Assembly: GCF_009363055.1 (NCBI RefSeq)
Contig: NZ_CP045292.1
Location: forward strand, 744,001-808,000
Direction of reading: 5' to 3'
Length of the DNA: 64,000 bases
From: Flavobacterium haoranii
Lineage (GTDB): Bacteria; Bacteroidota; Bacteroidia; Flavobacteriales; Flavobacteriaceae
In this document: piece by piece, positions 8,427 through 17,660 of the stretch
Layout: every line of letters starts with the position of its first letter
How positions within the stretch are numbered: position 1 is the stretch's first letter
Made by a program: the position numbers and the translations under genes
The notes under the pieces: model-generated
Databases searched by the model: none
Told to the model about the DNA's origin: nothing
What the model saw: the letters and a program-made list of their open reading frames with translations, nothing else

Positions 8427-8906
8427 ATGAGTAAGTTTCGTTTAGATGAAGTAGATCATCAAATTTTGGACATGTTAATTGATAACACTCGTGTACCATT
8501 TACAGATATTGCAAAAAAACTATTGATTTCTGCTGGTACAGTTCACGTACGTGTTAAAAAAATGGAAGATGCTGGTATTATCCAAGGTTCTTCATTAACA
8601 TTAGACTATGAAAAGTTAGGTTATTCATTTATCGCTTATGTTGGTGTATTTTTACACAATACCTCACAAACTAAATTTGTTTTAGAGCGTATTGCTGATA
8701 TTCCGTTTGTTACGGTTGCTCATGTAACTACAGGAAAGTTTAATATTTTCTGTAAAATTAGAGCAAGAGATACTAAACATGCAAAAGAGGTAATCTTTAT
8801 GATTGATGATATTGAAGGAGTTTACAGAACTGAAACAATGATATCACTAGAAGAAAGTATCAACGATAAAAAAAGGTTAATGCATACCATTTTTAAAGAA
8901 TTATAA
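8427..8906 (+). CDS. Lrp/AsnC family transcriptional regulator
   Basis: A 159-residue regulator with an N-terminal winged helix-turn-helix (about residues 5-60; VDHQILDMLIDNTRVPFTDI is the family opening) and a C-terminal RAM ligand-binding domain (about 65-145). Such proteins form octamers that respond to amino acids. It has its own -7 box and is followed by a strong terminator, so it is likely monocistronic. It follows the M14 peptidase gene, which would fit an amino-acid-related role, but the target genes cannot be told from this window. Confidence 0.92.
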   Translation: MSKFRLDEVDHQILDMLIDNTRVPFTDIAKKLLISAGTVHVRVKKMEDAGIIQGSSLTLDYEKLGYSFIAYVGVFLHNTSQTKFVLERIADIPFVTVAHVTTGKFNIFCKIRARDTKHAKEVIFMIDDIEGVYRTETMISLEESINDKKRLMHTIFKEL

Positions 8907-8914
8907 TATATTTG

Positions 8915-8943
8915 AAAGGCTCTAAAAAAAGAGCCTTTTTTTA
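8915..8943 (+). terminator. terminator after the Lrp/AsnC gene
   Basis: Stem AAAGGCTCT/AGAGCCTTT with an A-rich loop and a following T-run. A TATATTTG at 8907-8914 could be the -7 box of the downstream DinB gene, overlapping this hairpin. Confidence 0.8.
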
Positions 8944-8955
8944 TATAAAGAAGTT

Positions 8956-9468
8956 ATGGAACAATTATCAAACACAGAATTCGGGAGTTATTATCAAAAC
9001 TATATTGAAAAAGCCTCTAATTATAATAGTATTTTAGAAGGTTTAGAAAGTACCCAAAATGAATTATTAGAATTCTATAATGCTTTACCTGAATCTAAAT
9101 TGACTTATCAATATGAAGTTGGTAAATGGACACCCAAAGATATTTTATTGCATTTAATTGATTCCGAAAGGATTTTTGCTTACAGAGCGTTACGTATCGC
9201 AAGAAACGATAAAACTAGTTTACCAGGTTTTGAAGAAAATGATTATGTTCCACAAGCTAATGCAAACATGAGAGATTTATCAGATTTATTAGAAGAATTT
9301 ATTTCAGTTAGAGTGTCAACTTTGACTTTATTTAAATCTTTTTCTGAAGAACAATTATTGAGAATTGGAACAGCTTCAAGTTATCCTGTTTCTGTAAGGG
9401 CAATTGGCTATATTACAATAGGTCATGCATTACATCATAAACAAATAATTGAAGAAAGATATTTATAA
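8956..9468 (+). CDS. DinB-family (YfiT/DinB four-helix) protein
   Basis: A 170-residue DinB-superfamily protein. The family consists of metal-binding four-helix bundles, many acting as thiol-dependent transferases. The metal-ligand pattern is visible as H in DILLHLIDSE (around residue 62) and the late GHALHHKQI (around 156-164). There is no signal peptide. It lies between two strong terminators, so it is a single-gene unit. The substrate is unknown; the family is named after a damage-inducible Bacillus protein, but a repair role is not implied here. Confidence 0.85.
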   Translation: MEQLSNTEFGSYYQNYIEKASNYNSILEGLESTQNELLEFYNALPESKLTYQYEVGKWTPKDILLHLIDSERIFAYRALRIARNDKTSLPGFEENDYVPQANANMRDLSDLLEEFISVRVSTLTLFKSFSEEQLLRIGTASSYPVSVRAIGYITIGHALHHKQIIEERYL

Positions 9469-9497
9469 AAAAGGTGCTTAAAAAGCACCTTTTTTTT
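9469..9497. terminator. bidirectional terminator
   Basis: Stem AAGGTGCTT/AAGCACCTT flanked by A-run and T-run on both strands. It can end the DinB gene (+) and the convergent exported-protein gene (-). Confidence 0.8.
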
Positions 9498-9506
9498 ATT
9501 TGTTTT

Positions 9507-10796
9507 TTAGGCTCTTCCGCCACGTCCACCACCATTTGAATGTGATGAATTTCCTCTACTTGAATTTCCCGAATTGCTACTTCCTCTCGATCCGCTAAAA
9601 GAACCTCCGCTACTTCTAGGAGTAGAATTTCCACCACTCATAGAACTATTGTTTCTTCTTGGTTCATTATAACTTCTTGGATTAGAATTTCCTGATGAAG
9701 AACCATAGTTTCTTGGTGAAGAACTTCCATTACCTAAAGTGTTATTGTTTTTTCTTGGTTCATTATAACTTCTTGGATTTGAATTTCCTGAAGATGAACC
9801 ATAGGTTTTAGGAGATGAAGATGTTCTTGGTGTATTCGATGAATATTCTCTTGGGCTATTATTTCTTGGAGACGATTCATTTGTATAAGATCTTGGTTTA
9901 ACTCCGTCATTTGTGGCTCTTGAATTTGAATTGGTTACTCTAGGAGCACTGGTTCTTGGAGCACTATTATTTTCTCTTGGAGAAACATTTCCATTAGAAC
10001 TTCTAGGAGAGTTATAAGCTAATTCTCTAGAACCTGCAACTCTAGTCTTAATAGTTCTATTTTGATCTAATTCATATCTATTAGAATAACCTTGATGTCT
10101 AGAAGCAAATGAACGATTAGGATATCTTCTTTCGTAACCATTTCCTCTTCTTCCACTATAAGCGTTATAAGCATAAGAACATCTTCTATGTGTTACATAA
10201 TGGTAACTGTGACCAAAATTAATGTGTACTATTATATTGTTTCTATATCTAAATACAGGCCAAGGATTCCAATAGTAAAAATAACTTGGATAGTATCCCC
10301 AATACCAACTAGAGCAGTAAGGTCTATAATTTGTTACCCAAAAAGTTGTGTAAATAACAGGACGGTGAACATATACTGGTTCGTAAATGTAATTAGCACC
10401 ATACATATAAACATCACCTACAACTTGAACTTGAACATTGTTATCACGATCTCTTTCAACTTCAACCGATGCAACATCTTGATAAACATCTTTTTCTAAT
10501 ACTGCTTGAATTACAATAATGTGAGCATTTCCTTCAACCGATTCTACAACTCTTAAATAATCTACATAATTATCTCCATTTAAATCTAAATTAGAAATTT
10601 GACTTTTAGGATCATTTAAACGTTGTTCGAAGTCTTCTAAATCTTTACTATCACCAAAAATAGTAGCTACAGCTCTTAAATCTAAATTATCACTAATATC
10701 TGAACTATTAGCCCTAACAGTAGTTTTATCTTGTGCAAATGATGGCATTGCCATTAAAAAGGCACCTAAAATCGAAGTTATAATTCGTGTTTTCAT
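9507..10796 (-). CDS. exported low-complexity Ser/Asn/Arg-rich protein
   Basis: A 429-residue protein with a signal peptide (about residues 1-21, ending SFAQ). Residues 22-130 form a soluble domain with a calcium-loop-like DLNGDNYVDYL segment and a VESVEGNAHIIVIQAVL stretch. Residues 130-200 are extremely rich in Tyr, Trp and Phe, and 220-429 are low-complexity Ser/Asn/Arg/Gly sequence containing a near-perfect 32-residue tandem duplication (NPRSYNEPR units). The layout resembles hypothetical exported proteins common in Flavobacterium; no function is known. The tail could be a surface-adhesive or cell-wall-like region, which is a guess. No T9SS domain is seen. Confidence 0.7.
   Translation of the reverse strand: MKTRIITSILGAFLMAMPSFAQDKTTVRANSSDISDNLDLRAVATIFGDSKDLEDFEQRLNDPKSQISNLDLNGDNYVDYLRVVESVEGNAHIIVIQAVLEKDVYQDVASVEVERDRDNNVQVQVVGDVYMYGANYIYEPVYVHRPVIYTTFWVTNYRPYCSSWYWGYYPSYFYYWNPWPVFRYRNNIIVHINFGHSYHYVTHRRCSYAYNAYSGRRGNGYERRYPNRSFASRHQGYSNRYELDQNRTIKTRVAGSRELAYNSPRSSNGNVSPRENNSAPRTSAPRVTNSNSRATNDGVKPRSYTNESSPRNNSPREYSSNTPRTSSSPKTYGSSSGNSNPRSYNEPRKNNNTLGNGSSSPRNYGSSSGNSNPRSYNEPRRNNSSMSGGNSTPRSSGGSFSGSRGSSNSGNSSRGNSSHSNGGGRGGRA
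9655..9812 (-). repeat. 96-bp tandem duplication inside the exported protein gene
   Basis: Two copies of about 60 well-conserved bases begin near 9655 and 9751, offset by exactly 96 bases (32 codons), so the frame is kept. The copies differ at a few bases. They encode NPRSYNEPR-type units. Confidence 0.75.
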
Positions 10797-10913
10797 GTTT
10801 TATAGGTGTTATGATTATTAAATTTTAAAACATAAAACCAATTATTGTGCCAAAATTTTATTTAGTTGATTATCAGAAGTTAAAAAGTAGTAAATTAGCA
10901 AATAAAAAATTTT

Positions 10914-11969
10914 ATGAAAAGATTCCTTACTTTTTTAGCTTTATTGTTAATGATTTTTTCTTGTAAAAAAGAAAATAAAATTACTGATAGTGAACTTGTT
11001 AGTATTTCAAAGATTGATACATTATATCACGATTCCATTAGTATTAGAGCTTTAACAATTAAAGATAGCGAAGTTTGGTTTGCGGGGAGTAATGGAAAAT
11101 ATGGAGCTATAAATTTTGAGACTCATAAAATTTTTAGAGGAAGAATTCAATTTGATACTATTTTTCCTGAATTTAGAAGTATTGCAAGTAATAAGGAAGA
11201 AATTTTTATAATGAGTGTAGCTTCGCCTGGTTTGTTATATAAAATTAGTAATGATAAAAAAGTTACCAAATTAGTGTACCAAGAAAATGGAGAAAAAGTC
11301 TTTTACGATAGCATGCAATTTATAGATAATAGTTCTGGATTTGCAATGGGAGATCCGGTTGAGAATTGTTTGAATGTTATTAAAACAGAAGATGGAGGGA
11401 AAAATTGGTCTAAAATAAATTGTGATGTTTTACCTAAAGTAGAAGACGGTGAAGCGGCTTTTGCAGCAAGTAATACTAATTTAATAATAAGAAACAATAC
11501 AATTTTTATGCTTTCGGGTGGAAAGAAATCGCGTTGTTTTGTGAGTGAAGATTTAGGAAAAACATGGAATGTTTATGATACTCCAATTATTCAAGGTGAA
11601 ACGATGACGGGAATTTTTACTGCTGATTTCTATAATGATAAAATAGGAATTGTTGCGGGAGGAAATTATGAAAACCAAACCGATAACTCAACTAATAAAG
11701 CGATTACTACTGACGGTGGAAAAACTTGGAAATTAATTGCTAAAAATAAAGGTTTTGGTTATGCTTCTTGTATTCAGTTTGTGCCTAATACTGAAGGAAA
11801 AGAAATAATGTGTGCTGGCGGAACAGGTATTTATTATTCTAAAAATTTTGGTGAAGATTGGAAAAAAATTCACGAGGCAAAAAATATTTATACCTTTAGA
11901 TTTTTAAATGATAGCATTGCTTTTGCAGCTGGACGAAATAATGTATTGCGAATTAATTTAAAAAAATAA
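10914..11969 (+). CDS. YCF48/BNR-repeat lipoprotein
   Basis: A 351-residue putative lipoprotein: signal sequence with lipobox ending IFSC (Cys about residue 17) followed by KKEN. The body is a predicted beta-propeller with repeated Asp-box-like motifs, visible as GGKNWSKI, LGKTWNVYD, DGGKTWKLI and FGEDWKKI. This is typical of the photosystem II stability factor YCF48-like or sialidase-like propellers that are widespread in Bacteroidota without photosynthesis. Catalytic sialidase residues are not evident, so an enzymatic role is not claimed. It is single-gene, ending at a bidirectional terminator. Confidence 0.8.
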   Translation: MKRFLTFLALLLMIFSCKKENKITDSELVSISKIDTLYHDSISIRALTIKDSEVWFAGSNGKYGAINFETHKIFRGRIQFDTIFPEFRSIASNKEEIFIMSVASPGLLYKISNDKKVTKLVYQENGEKVFYDSMQFIDNSSGFAMGDPVENCLNVIKTEDGGKNWSKINCDVLPKVEDGEAAFAASNTNLIIRNNTIFMLSGGKKSRCFVSEDLGKTWNVYDTPIIQGETMTGIFTADFYNDKIGIVAGGNYENQTDNSTNKAITTDGGKTWKLIAKNKGFGYASCIQFVPNTEGKEIMCAGGTGIYYSKNFGEDWKKIHEAKNIYTFRFLNDSIAFAAGRNNVLRINLKK

Positions 11970-11997
11970 AGGCTCATTTAATGAGCCTTTATTTTTT
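11968..11997. terminator. bidirectional terminator
   Basis: Perfect 10-bp stem AAAGGCTCAT/ATGAGCCTTT with a TTA loop and T-run. It serves the YCF48-like gene (+) and probably the convergent PAS gene (-). Confidence 0.85.
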
Positions 11998-12016
11998 ATG
12001 TATGTGCGTTTATTTA

Positions 12017-12618
12017 TTAGCTAAAAAATCTAGCAAAAAATCCTTTACTTTCTTTTGGAGCGTTTGCAGAATTTTCTTTTTGAGCAACTTCTTTTTCATA
12101 CTCAGCCATTAAGTCTTTTAAAAACTCAACATAATCTTTACCTTGTTCTTCTAAGAATCCTATTAAATATTTTTCACTTCCTTCTATTCCAGAAACTTCT
12201 TCAATTTGAAGTAATTTTCTATATAATGGTTCTACTTTTGCAACTACTTCAGCAGGAACGGCTTTTCTTCTTTCAAAATAGTGTGTAATTTCACCTGCTT
12301 CGTTTTTAGAAATATCAAAATCTGTAACCACCCAATAGTATCTTCCTGATTTTGCTAAATTTTTACAATTGCGTGAAAGTTATTTCCTTGTTTTAAGTTA
12401 TCCCATAAAACTTTGAAAACTACTTTTGGCATATCTGGATGTCTAATAATATTGTGTGGTTGTCCAACTAATTCATAGTCTTCATAACCACAAACATCTA
12501 CAAATACATCATTTGCATATTCAATTGTTCCAAATTTATCAGTTTTACTCATAATAGTTTTAGACTTGTCCCAAACTACTTCTTTGTCAATAATCGTTGG
12601 TGTATTTTTCACTTCCAT
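12017..12618 (-). CDS. PAS-domain protein, disrupted here by an apparent -1 frameshift
   Basis: Read together, two minus-strand frames (12618 to about 12360, and about 12360 to 12017) give one protein of about 200 residues. The first part carries a PAS fold (GTIEYANDVFVDVCGY, then QPHNIIRHPDMP), like the Aer-type sensor PAS, and the second resumes with the PAS end (YYWVVTDFDIS) and a helical tail. The break is at a run of five A on the minus strand (12360-12364); one extra A restores KNLAKSGRYYWVVTD. PAS proteins of this kind sense redox or small ligands; here no output domain is present. I infer a sequencing error rather than a true pseudogene. Confidence 0.75.
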
Positions 12619-12693
12619 TTTTTTAAGTTTTTATCGTTACGGAAGAAAAATAACTCACTTTCAAAATTCTAAAACATGATATATATCAGGATG

Positions 12694-13143
12694 CTAATTT
12701 TTTTTACGTTCTTTAAATTCGCGAAGTAATTTTCTATTAAATTCCTCTTCAGTTTTCTTAAGAAGTATGATCTTTTTTGCAGGAATAACTTTTTGTAAGT
12801 CTTGCATAAATTTTTTTTTCAAATTATGAAGTTCGTCTTCACTATTTTCCATTTGAGAGATTAAATTTTGTGCTTCTTTTTCCGAAATATTCTCCATGCC
12901 GCCTTCTTCGATTTTTTTAATAATCGCTTTCATTTTATTATGACGAATTTCAAACTGTTTTTCGTCGAAAGTGTTATAAATTGGCCAAAATTTTTGAGCT
13001 TCATCAGTTGTGAAGTCGAGTTTTTCAGTAATATATGCTACTTTTAAAGCTTTAATTTTCTCTTTTTTCTCTTTAAATCCTTGAGCAAAACTGAAGTTTG
13101 CTACAATTAAAATCATTACAATTAATATCTTTTTCATATTCAT
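12694..13143 (-). CDS. Spy/CpxP-like periplasmic protein ('sensor of ECF-type sigma factor')
   Basis: A 149-residue exported protein: signal peptide ending NFSFAQ (about residue 20), then an almost entirely helical Lys/Glu-rich body with the segment KLDFTTDEAQKFWPIYN that is typical of Bacteroidota proteins annotated as sensors of ECF sigma factors and related to LTXXQ/Spy chaperones. It starts 5 bases after the anti-sigma-like gene and is the third gene of a sigma factor operon. It therefore probably senses envelope state and signals to the anti-sigma factor, which is inference from context. Confidence 0.8.
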   Translation of the reverse strand: MNMKKILIVMILIVANFSFAQGFKEKKEKIKALKVAYITEKLDFTTDEAQKFWPIYNTFDEKQFEIRHNKMKAIIKKIEEGGMENISEKEAQNLISQMENSEDELHNLKKKFMQDLQKVIPAKKIILLKKTEEEFNRKLLREFKERKKN

Positions 13144-13148
13144 TAAAT

Positions 13149-13546
13149 TTATTCGTTTAAATAGTAATCTAAATTGGGTGTATTCATTAAATAATTCTCT
13201 AGATTATCGTTGCTAAGTTCAATAACATCATCTGCTGATGCTATATTTTCTACGTCAATTTTATCTATTAAATCATAACTAGAAACTTCAGTAACCAAAT
13301 AGTTTTCTAGAGTAGTATCGTCAATAGAATTTATATTGTTTCTATTTGTAAATACCCCCCAATTACCAGCAAAATTGTAGCAGCAATAGAAGCAACATAA
13401 AAATATTTTCTTCTAAATATCGAAATAACTTTTGGTTCTTCATTCTCAATCTGTTTCATTATTTTGTTCTCAAAATTTTCAAAATAACCATCGGGAATTA
13501 TAAAACCATTCTTTATTTTAATATCTTCTAAATTAGAGTCTTTCAT
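13149..13546 (-). CDS. small anti-sigma-factor-like membrane protein, apparent -1 frameshift
   Basis: The first 69 or so codons encode a cytoplasmic N-terminus containing IPDGYFENFENKIMKQI and one membrane helix (YVASIAATILLVIGG). The frame then hits a stop, but adding one G to the run of six at 13355-13360 continues it in a clearly coding acidic tail (SIDDTTLENYLVTEV ... NLDYYLNE) up to 13149. The full product is about 132 residues. Position between an ECF sigma gene and a Spy-like gene indicates an anti-sigma role; I see no zinc-binding ZAS motif, so it would be a minimal non-ZAS type. The frameshift is probably a sequencing error. Confidence 0.7.
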
Positions 13547-13576
13547 GTATGTTAGATTGATTTTGTGTTAAAAGGT

Positions 13577-14119
13577 TTAATTGTTTTTTAAAAATTCTTC
13601 TATTTTTTTTACCGCTAAATGATAACTTGCTTTTAAGGCACCAACTGAAGTATTTACTATTTCAGAAATTTCTTCATACTTCAATTCTTCAAAATATTTC
13701 ATGTTAAATACCAGTTGTTGTTTCTCGGGTAAACTAGCAATAGCTTTTTGAAGCTTGATTTTTATTTCATCGCCATCAAAATAAACATCGCTTTCTAGTT
13801 TATTAATGAGTTTTTGTTTTTGTTCTTCATTTGATATACCATTTTTCTTTGCTTTTTGCTGAAGAAATGTGAGAGATTCATTTGTTGCTATTCGGTACAA
13901 CCATGAATAGAGTTTACTATCCCCTTTAAAATTTTTAATGTTTTGGTACACTTTTATAAATGTATTTTGTAAAACATCATCAGTATCATCGTGATCTAAA
14001 ACTATGTTTCTAATGTGATTATACAAAGGTCTTTGGTACAATTGCAAAAGTTTCCTAAAAGCATCATTTTGAGTTTTAGGGTTTAATAAGGCGTTTATTA
14101 AATCTTTTTCTTCTTGCAA
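13577..14119 (-). CDS. ECF-type RNA polymerase sigma factor (sigma-70 family)
   Basis: A 180-residue extracytoplasmic-function sigma factor. Region 2 is at about residues 20-90 (NTFIKVYQNIKNFKGDSKLYSWLYRIATN is the hallmark; shown in parts DVLQNTFIKVYQ and SWLYRIATNE) and region 4 is at about 125-175 (LPEKQQLVFNMKYFEELKY, then GALKASYHLAVKKI). It heads an operon with an anti-sigma-like membrane protein and a periplasmic Spy-like protein, a common Bacteroidota envelope-stress arrangement. It is divergent from the HAD phosphatase gene. Confidence 0.93.
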   Translation of the reverse strand: MQEEKDLINALLNPKTQNDAFRKLLQLYQRPLYNHIRNIVLDHDDTDDVLQNTFIKVYQNIKNFKGDSKLYSWLYRIATNESLTFLQQKAKKNGISNEEQKQKLINKLESDVYFDGDEIKIKLQKAIASLPEKQQLVFNMKYFEELKYEEISEIVNTSVGALKASYHLAVKKIEEFLKNN

Positions 14120-14174
14120 CTTTAAATATTTTTCATTGGACTAAAAATACTTAAAAAGGTTTAATTATATAATG

Positions 14175-14182
14175 TACTTTTG
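14175..14182 (+). promoter_or_regulatory. -7 box for the HAD gene
   Basis: TACTTTTG matches TAnnTTTG, 17 bases before the ATG at 14200. No convincing -33 element is visible. Confidence 0.45.
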
Positions 14183-14199
14183 CTAAAACACAACTTTAA

Positions 14200-14856
14200 A
14201 TGATACAAACTGTAATTTTCGATATGGATGGCGTAATTGTAGATACCGAGCCGGTACATCATTTTGCGTATTACCAACATTTTAATGAATTAAACATCGA
14301 AGTTTCAGATGAAATGTATCGTTCGTTTACAGGGAATTCTACACGAAATATCTTTCAGAAATTAAAAGTACAGTTTGATTTGCAGGAAGATGTGGAAGAT
14401 TTAATTTTGAGAAAACGTCATTTATTTAATGAAGCTTTCGATTTGAAAGAAGATTTGTATCTAATTGAAGGTGTAGAAGAGTTAATCAAAGATTTGCATG
14501 CAAACGGAATCCAGTTAATTGTAGCATCTTCAGCTTCGAATGTGACGATTAATCGAGTGTTTACGCGATTTAATTTACATCAATATTTTACCCATATTGT
14601 TTCGGGAGAAGATTTTCCGAAGTCGAAACCGCATCCAGCTATTTTTGAACATGCCGCGAGTTTATCAATTGCTCCAAAAGAAAATTGTATCGTAATTGAA
14701 GACAGCACTAACGGAATTCAAGCAGCAGTTTCAGCCGGAATTTTCTGCGTTGGTTACGATAGTTTTCATTCTAAAGACCAAGATTTGTCAAAAGCCAATA
14801 TCATTATTCGAAATTTCAACGAATTGAATTTTGAGAAAGTTCGAGATTTGAATTAA
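14200..14856 (+). CDS. HAD-superfamily phosphatase/phosphomutase (beta-phosphoglucomutase-like)
   Basis: A 218-residue haloacid dehalogenase-family enzyme, subfamily IA with an alpha-helical cap. Motif [12 protein letters not shown] (residues 8-18) supplies the nucleophilic Asp and the acid/base Asp; motif II is in VASSAS (about 108-113), motif III is a Lys in FPKSKPHP, and motif IV is EDSTNGI. The DGVIVDTEP form is typical of beta-phosphoglucomutase/phosphatase-like members; the real substrate is a small phosphorylated metabolite that cannot be named. The end overlaps the convergent cryptochrome gene by 4 bases. Confidence 0.88.
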   Translation: MIQTVIFDMDGVIVDTEPVHHFAYYQHFNELNIEVSDEMYRSFTGNSTRNIFQKLKVQFDLQEDVEDLILRKRHLFNEAFDLKEDLYLIEGVEELIKDLHANGIQLIVASSASNVTINRVFTRFNLHQYFTHIVSGEDFPKSKPHPAIFEHAASLSIAPKENCIVIEDSTNGIQAAVSAGIFCVGYDSFHSKDQDLSKANIIIRNFNELNFEKVRDLN

Positions 14857-16313
14857 CTCATTTCTTGATCGTGCAGCGTATGTTTCGCTAAAATGCGCTT
14901 ACTATCTTTTTTAACCGATTCATTTTTTCGCATAGACCAAAAGAAATCACTGGAAAACTTTCTAGCTTCTTCCAAATTCACAATGGGATTTGGATAATCT
15001 CGTCCCAATTCAAACCCATACAACATGGATTCTATTGGAGTCAATTTCCAAGGTTCGTGGATAAATTCCGTTGGAATATTAGCTAATTCTGGTACCCATT
15101 TTTTGATGAAATTTCCATCTTCGTCATGTTCGTACGAATTTTTAACTGGATTGTAAACTCGCAACGTATTAATTCCCGTAACGCCAGCTTGCATCTGAAT
15201 TTGCGGATAGTGAATTCCAGGTTCAAAATCTAAAAATTGTTGGGCCAAATGCGGACTACAATTTTGCCAAGGTTGGAACAAGTGATGCGTATAAAACGAC
15301 ACTACTAAAGCACGCATTCTAAAATTCAAATATCCGGTTGTATTCAAACAGCGCATGCAAGCATCAACCAACGGAACACCTGTTTTTCCGTTTATCCAAG
15401 CCTTATGATATTTTTCGTTAACTCTTTGATTCAAATTGCGATAGCCTTTGTTTACAGCAATAAATTCCATCGAACATTCCATTTCAAACTTTTGAATGAA
15501 ATGCGCTTGCCAACGTAAACGTGAAGCAAAATTAGAAATCTGACGCTTGAATTTTCCTTGCTGATGCAATTCCCAAGCTTTGGTATACACTTGTCGAATT
15601 GATAAATTTCCCCAAGCAATATAAGGCGATAAACGACTACAGCCTTTTCTGGCTAATTCTGGTTTTGAAATGTGACTACTGTAATTTTGAACACGTTCTT
15701 CAAAAAATGATTTCATGTAGCGTAACGCCGTTGGAACGCCACCTTTCTGAAAATTGGGATTGTGAACCGTTTGAATTGATGGAATTTCGAAATGATTTTC
15801 TAATTCTTCAATTTCAATGTATTTAACAAAACTTCTGGGTGTAGGTTGAAAAGGAAGACAATCTTTATCCATAAAGTCATACCAATCTTCTTTCCATGTT
15901 TTTCGGTTTTTGATGCCACGAATAACGCCGTTAGTGATGTATTCATTCCAAATAATACCTTTGTTTTTCAATAATTTAGCAATTGCCAAGTCCCTATCAA
16001 AAGTTAATTTTATTCCCGTTTCTTTATGTGAATAAACCGCTCTAATAGAAATAAGTTTGGTTAGTTTTTCAAAAACTGCAACTGCTTCACCCTGAACGAT
16101 TAAGATTTGCGTGTGATATTTTAAAAGTTCTTTTTGTAAAGCTTCTAGCGATTGTTTAATAAAATCAAAATGACGTTGACTATAGTGATAATCTTTCATC
16201 AACGAAGGTTCGAAAATGTAAAGCAATAACGTTTTCCCAGAAGTCGATAAGGCTTCATGTAAGGCTTCATGATCGTGCAAACGCAAATCTCTCTTGAACC
16301 AAACAATTTTCAT
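14853..16313 (-). CDS. cryptochrome/deoxyribodipyrimidine photolyase family protein
   Basis: A 486-residue FAD flavoprotein with an N-terminal photolyase alpha/beta domain (starts [18 protein letters not shown]) and a C-terminal FAD-binding helical domain (about residues 200-430) with the flavin-pocket signature around [14 protein letters not shown]. It is a second, divergent paralogue beside the class I photolyase and may be a cryptochrome-like or different-lesion enzyme. A longer reading from ATG at 16373, whose ATG overlaps the upstream stop as TAATG, adds 20 residues of non-family sequence. The internal ATG at 16313 matches the family start, so I prefer it. Confidence 0.87.
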   Translation of the reverse strand: MKIVWFKRDLRLHDHEALHEALSTSGKTLLLYIFEPSLMKDYHYSQRHFDFIKQSLEALQKELLKYHTQILIVQGEAVAVFEKLTKLISIRAVYSHKETGIKLTFDRDLAIAKLLKNKGIIWNEYITNGVIRGIKNRKTWKEDWYDFMDKDCLPFQPTPRSFVKYIEIEELENHFEIPSIQTVHNPNFQKGGVPTALRYMKSFFEERVQNYSSHISKPELARKGCSRLSPYIAWGNLSIRQVYTKAWELHQQGKFKRQISNFASRLRWQAHFIQKFEMECSMEFIAVNKGYRNLNQRVNEKYHKAWINGKTGVPLVDACMRCLNTTGYLNFRMRALVVSFYTHHLFQPWQNCSPHLAQQFLDFEPGIHYPQIQMQAGVTGINTLRVYNPVKNSYEHDEDGNFIKKWVPELANIPTEFIHEPWKLTPIESMLYGFELGRDYPNPIVNLEEARKFSSDFFWSMRKNESVKKDSKRILAKHTLHDQEMS

Positions 16314-16372
16314 TTTAATAGGTTTGTGGTTTATTGTTAGTTGTTTATTGTTTTGAACTAACCATATATTCA

Positions 16373-17659
16373 TTAACCAACTGCTTCCTTGTAAACTTTA
16401 AGGCATTTTTCTCTTGCTTCTTTGTGGTCTACAATAGGTTTTGGGTAATATTGAGTTTCCAATTCAGGAATCCATTTTTTGATGTATTTTAAGTCTTTAT
16501 CAAACTTCTTGATTTGCTCAGTTGGGTTGAAAATTCGGAAATAAGGTGCGGCATCTACTCCAGAACCAGCAGCCCATTGCCAATTCCCAACGTTACTCGC
16601 CATTTCGTAATCTAAAAGGTTTTGAGCAAAATAAGCTTCGCCCCAACGCCAATCGATTAATAAATGCTTACATAGAAAACTAGCAACAATCATGCGCACG
16701 CGATTGTGCATGTGACCGGTTTTATTTAGTTCACGCATTCCGGCGTCAACAAAAGGATATCCGGTTTTTCCTTGACACCATTTTTTGAATTTCTCTTCGT
16801 TATTTTCCCATTTAATAGCATCATATTTTGCCTTGAAGCTATTTTTAGATGTATTTGGGAAGTGCCATAAAATTTGCATGAAAAATTCGCGCCAAATCAA
16901 TTCATTCCAAAACGTTTCGTTTTTCTCGACGATAGCCTTCTGTATCATTTTTCGAATGGAAACTGCACCAAAACGAAGATAAATTCCTAAAAATGAAGTT
17001 TTATTTAATGCCGGGAAATTTCTTGTTGCTTCATAATTTTGAATAAGCGTTTCTGAAACATCAAATGGTGTTATTTTTATATCTGATTTTTCAAAACCAA
17101 TATCCGATAATGATAAAAAAGGGTAGGAGTGATTAGCTATTTTAACCAATTTTTCTTCGGAAGGATAATGAACTAATTTTATTTTCTTAAAATTCTCTTT
17201 CCACTTTTTCGAATAAGGCGTGTAGACCACATACGGACTCCCATCATCTTTTACTACTTCGCTTTTTTCAAATATTACTTGATCTTTTGAGGTTAAAAAC
17301 GAAATTCCTTTACTTACAAATAACTGATTCATTTCCTTATCACGTTTACGCGCGTAAGGTTCGTAGTCGTGATTCGTGTAAACCGCATTAATTTTATTTT
17401 CATCAATTAACTTTTCGAAAATTTCTATTGGTTTGCCATGAAAAACCGCTAATGATTTTCCGTTTTTCTTCAATTCCGATTGAATTTTCTCTAGTTGTTC
17501 GTGGATAAAGGTTACTCGAGCATCATTTTTTGGTAATTGCGATAGAATATTTTCATCAAAAATGAAAATAGGTAGCACTTCTTCATTGCTATTGAAAGCA
17601 TGAAAAAATCCAACGTTGTCATCTACTCTTAAATCGCGTCTAAACCAAAAGATGTTCAT
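16373..17659 (-). CDS. phrB: deoxyribodipyrimidine photolyase (class I CPD photolyase)
   Basis: A 428-residue light-driven DNA repair enzyme that splits cyclobutane pyrimidine dimers. It begins [15 protein letters not shown], the typical photolyase start, and has the FAD-binding signature near the C-terminus ([26 protein letters not shown], residues about 370-400) and the [13 protein letters not shown] segment. Upstream in-frame sequence to 17686 is not family-like; ATG at 17659 lies only one base from the SRPBCC stop and is preferred. It is the middle gene of a SRPBCC-phrB-cryptochrome operon. Confidence 0.93.
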   Translation of the reverse strand: MNIFWFRRDLRVDDNVGFFHAFNSNEEVLPIFIFDENILSQLPKNDARVTFIHEQLEKIQSELKKNGKSLAVFHGKPIEIFEKLIDENKINAVYTNHDYEPYARKRDKEMNQLFVSKGISFLTSKDQVIFEKSEVVKDDGSPYVVYTPYSKKWKENFKKIKLVHYPSEEKLVKIANHSYPFLSLSDIGFEKSDIKITPFDVSETLIQNYEATRNFPALNKTSFLGIYLRFGAVSIRKMIQKAIVEKNETFWNELIWREFFMQILWHFPNTSKNSFKAKYDAIKWENNEEKFKKWCQGKTGYPFVDAGMRELNKTGHMHNRVRMIVASFLCKHLLIDWRWGEAYFAQNLLDYEMASNVGNWQWAAGSGVDAAPYFRIFNPTEQIKKFDKDLKYIKKWIPELETQYYPKPIVDHKEAREKCLKVYKEAVG

Positions 17660-17660
17660 G

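Noticed and set aside
12017..12618. Independent 87- and 104-residue proteins
   Set aside because: The second continues the PAS fold of the first in another frame after a homopolymer, so they are one gene.
16314..16373. Longer cryptochrome N-terminus
   Set aside because: The 20 extra residues resemble AT-rich intergenic repeat sequence and not the family, although the ATG there overlaps the upstream stop. The start at 16313 matches homologues.
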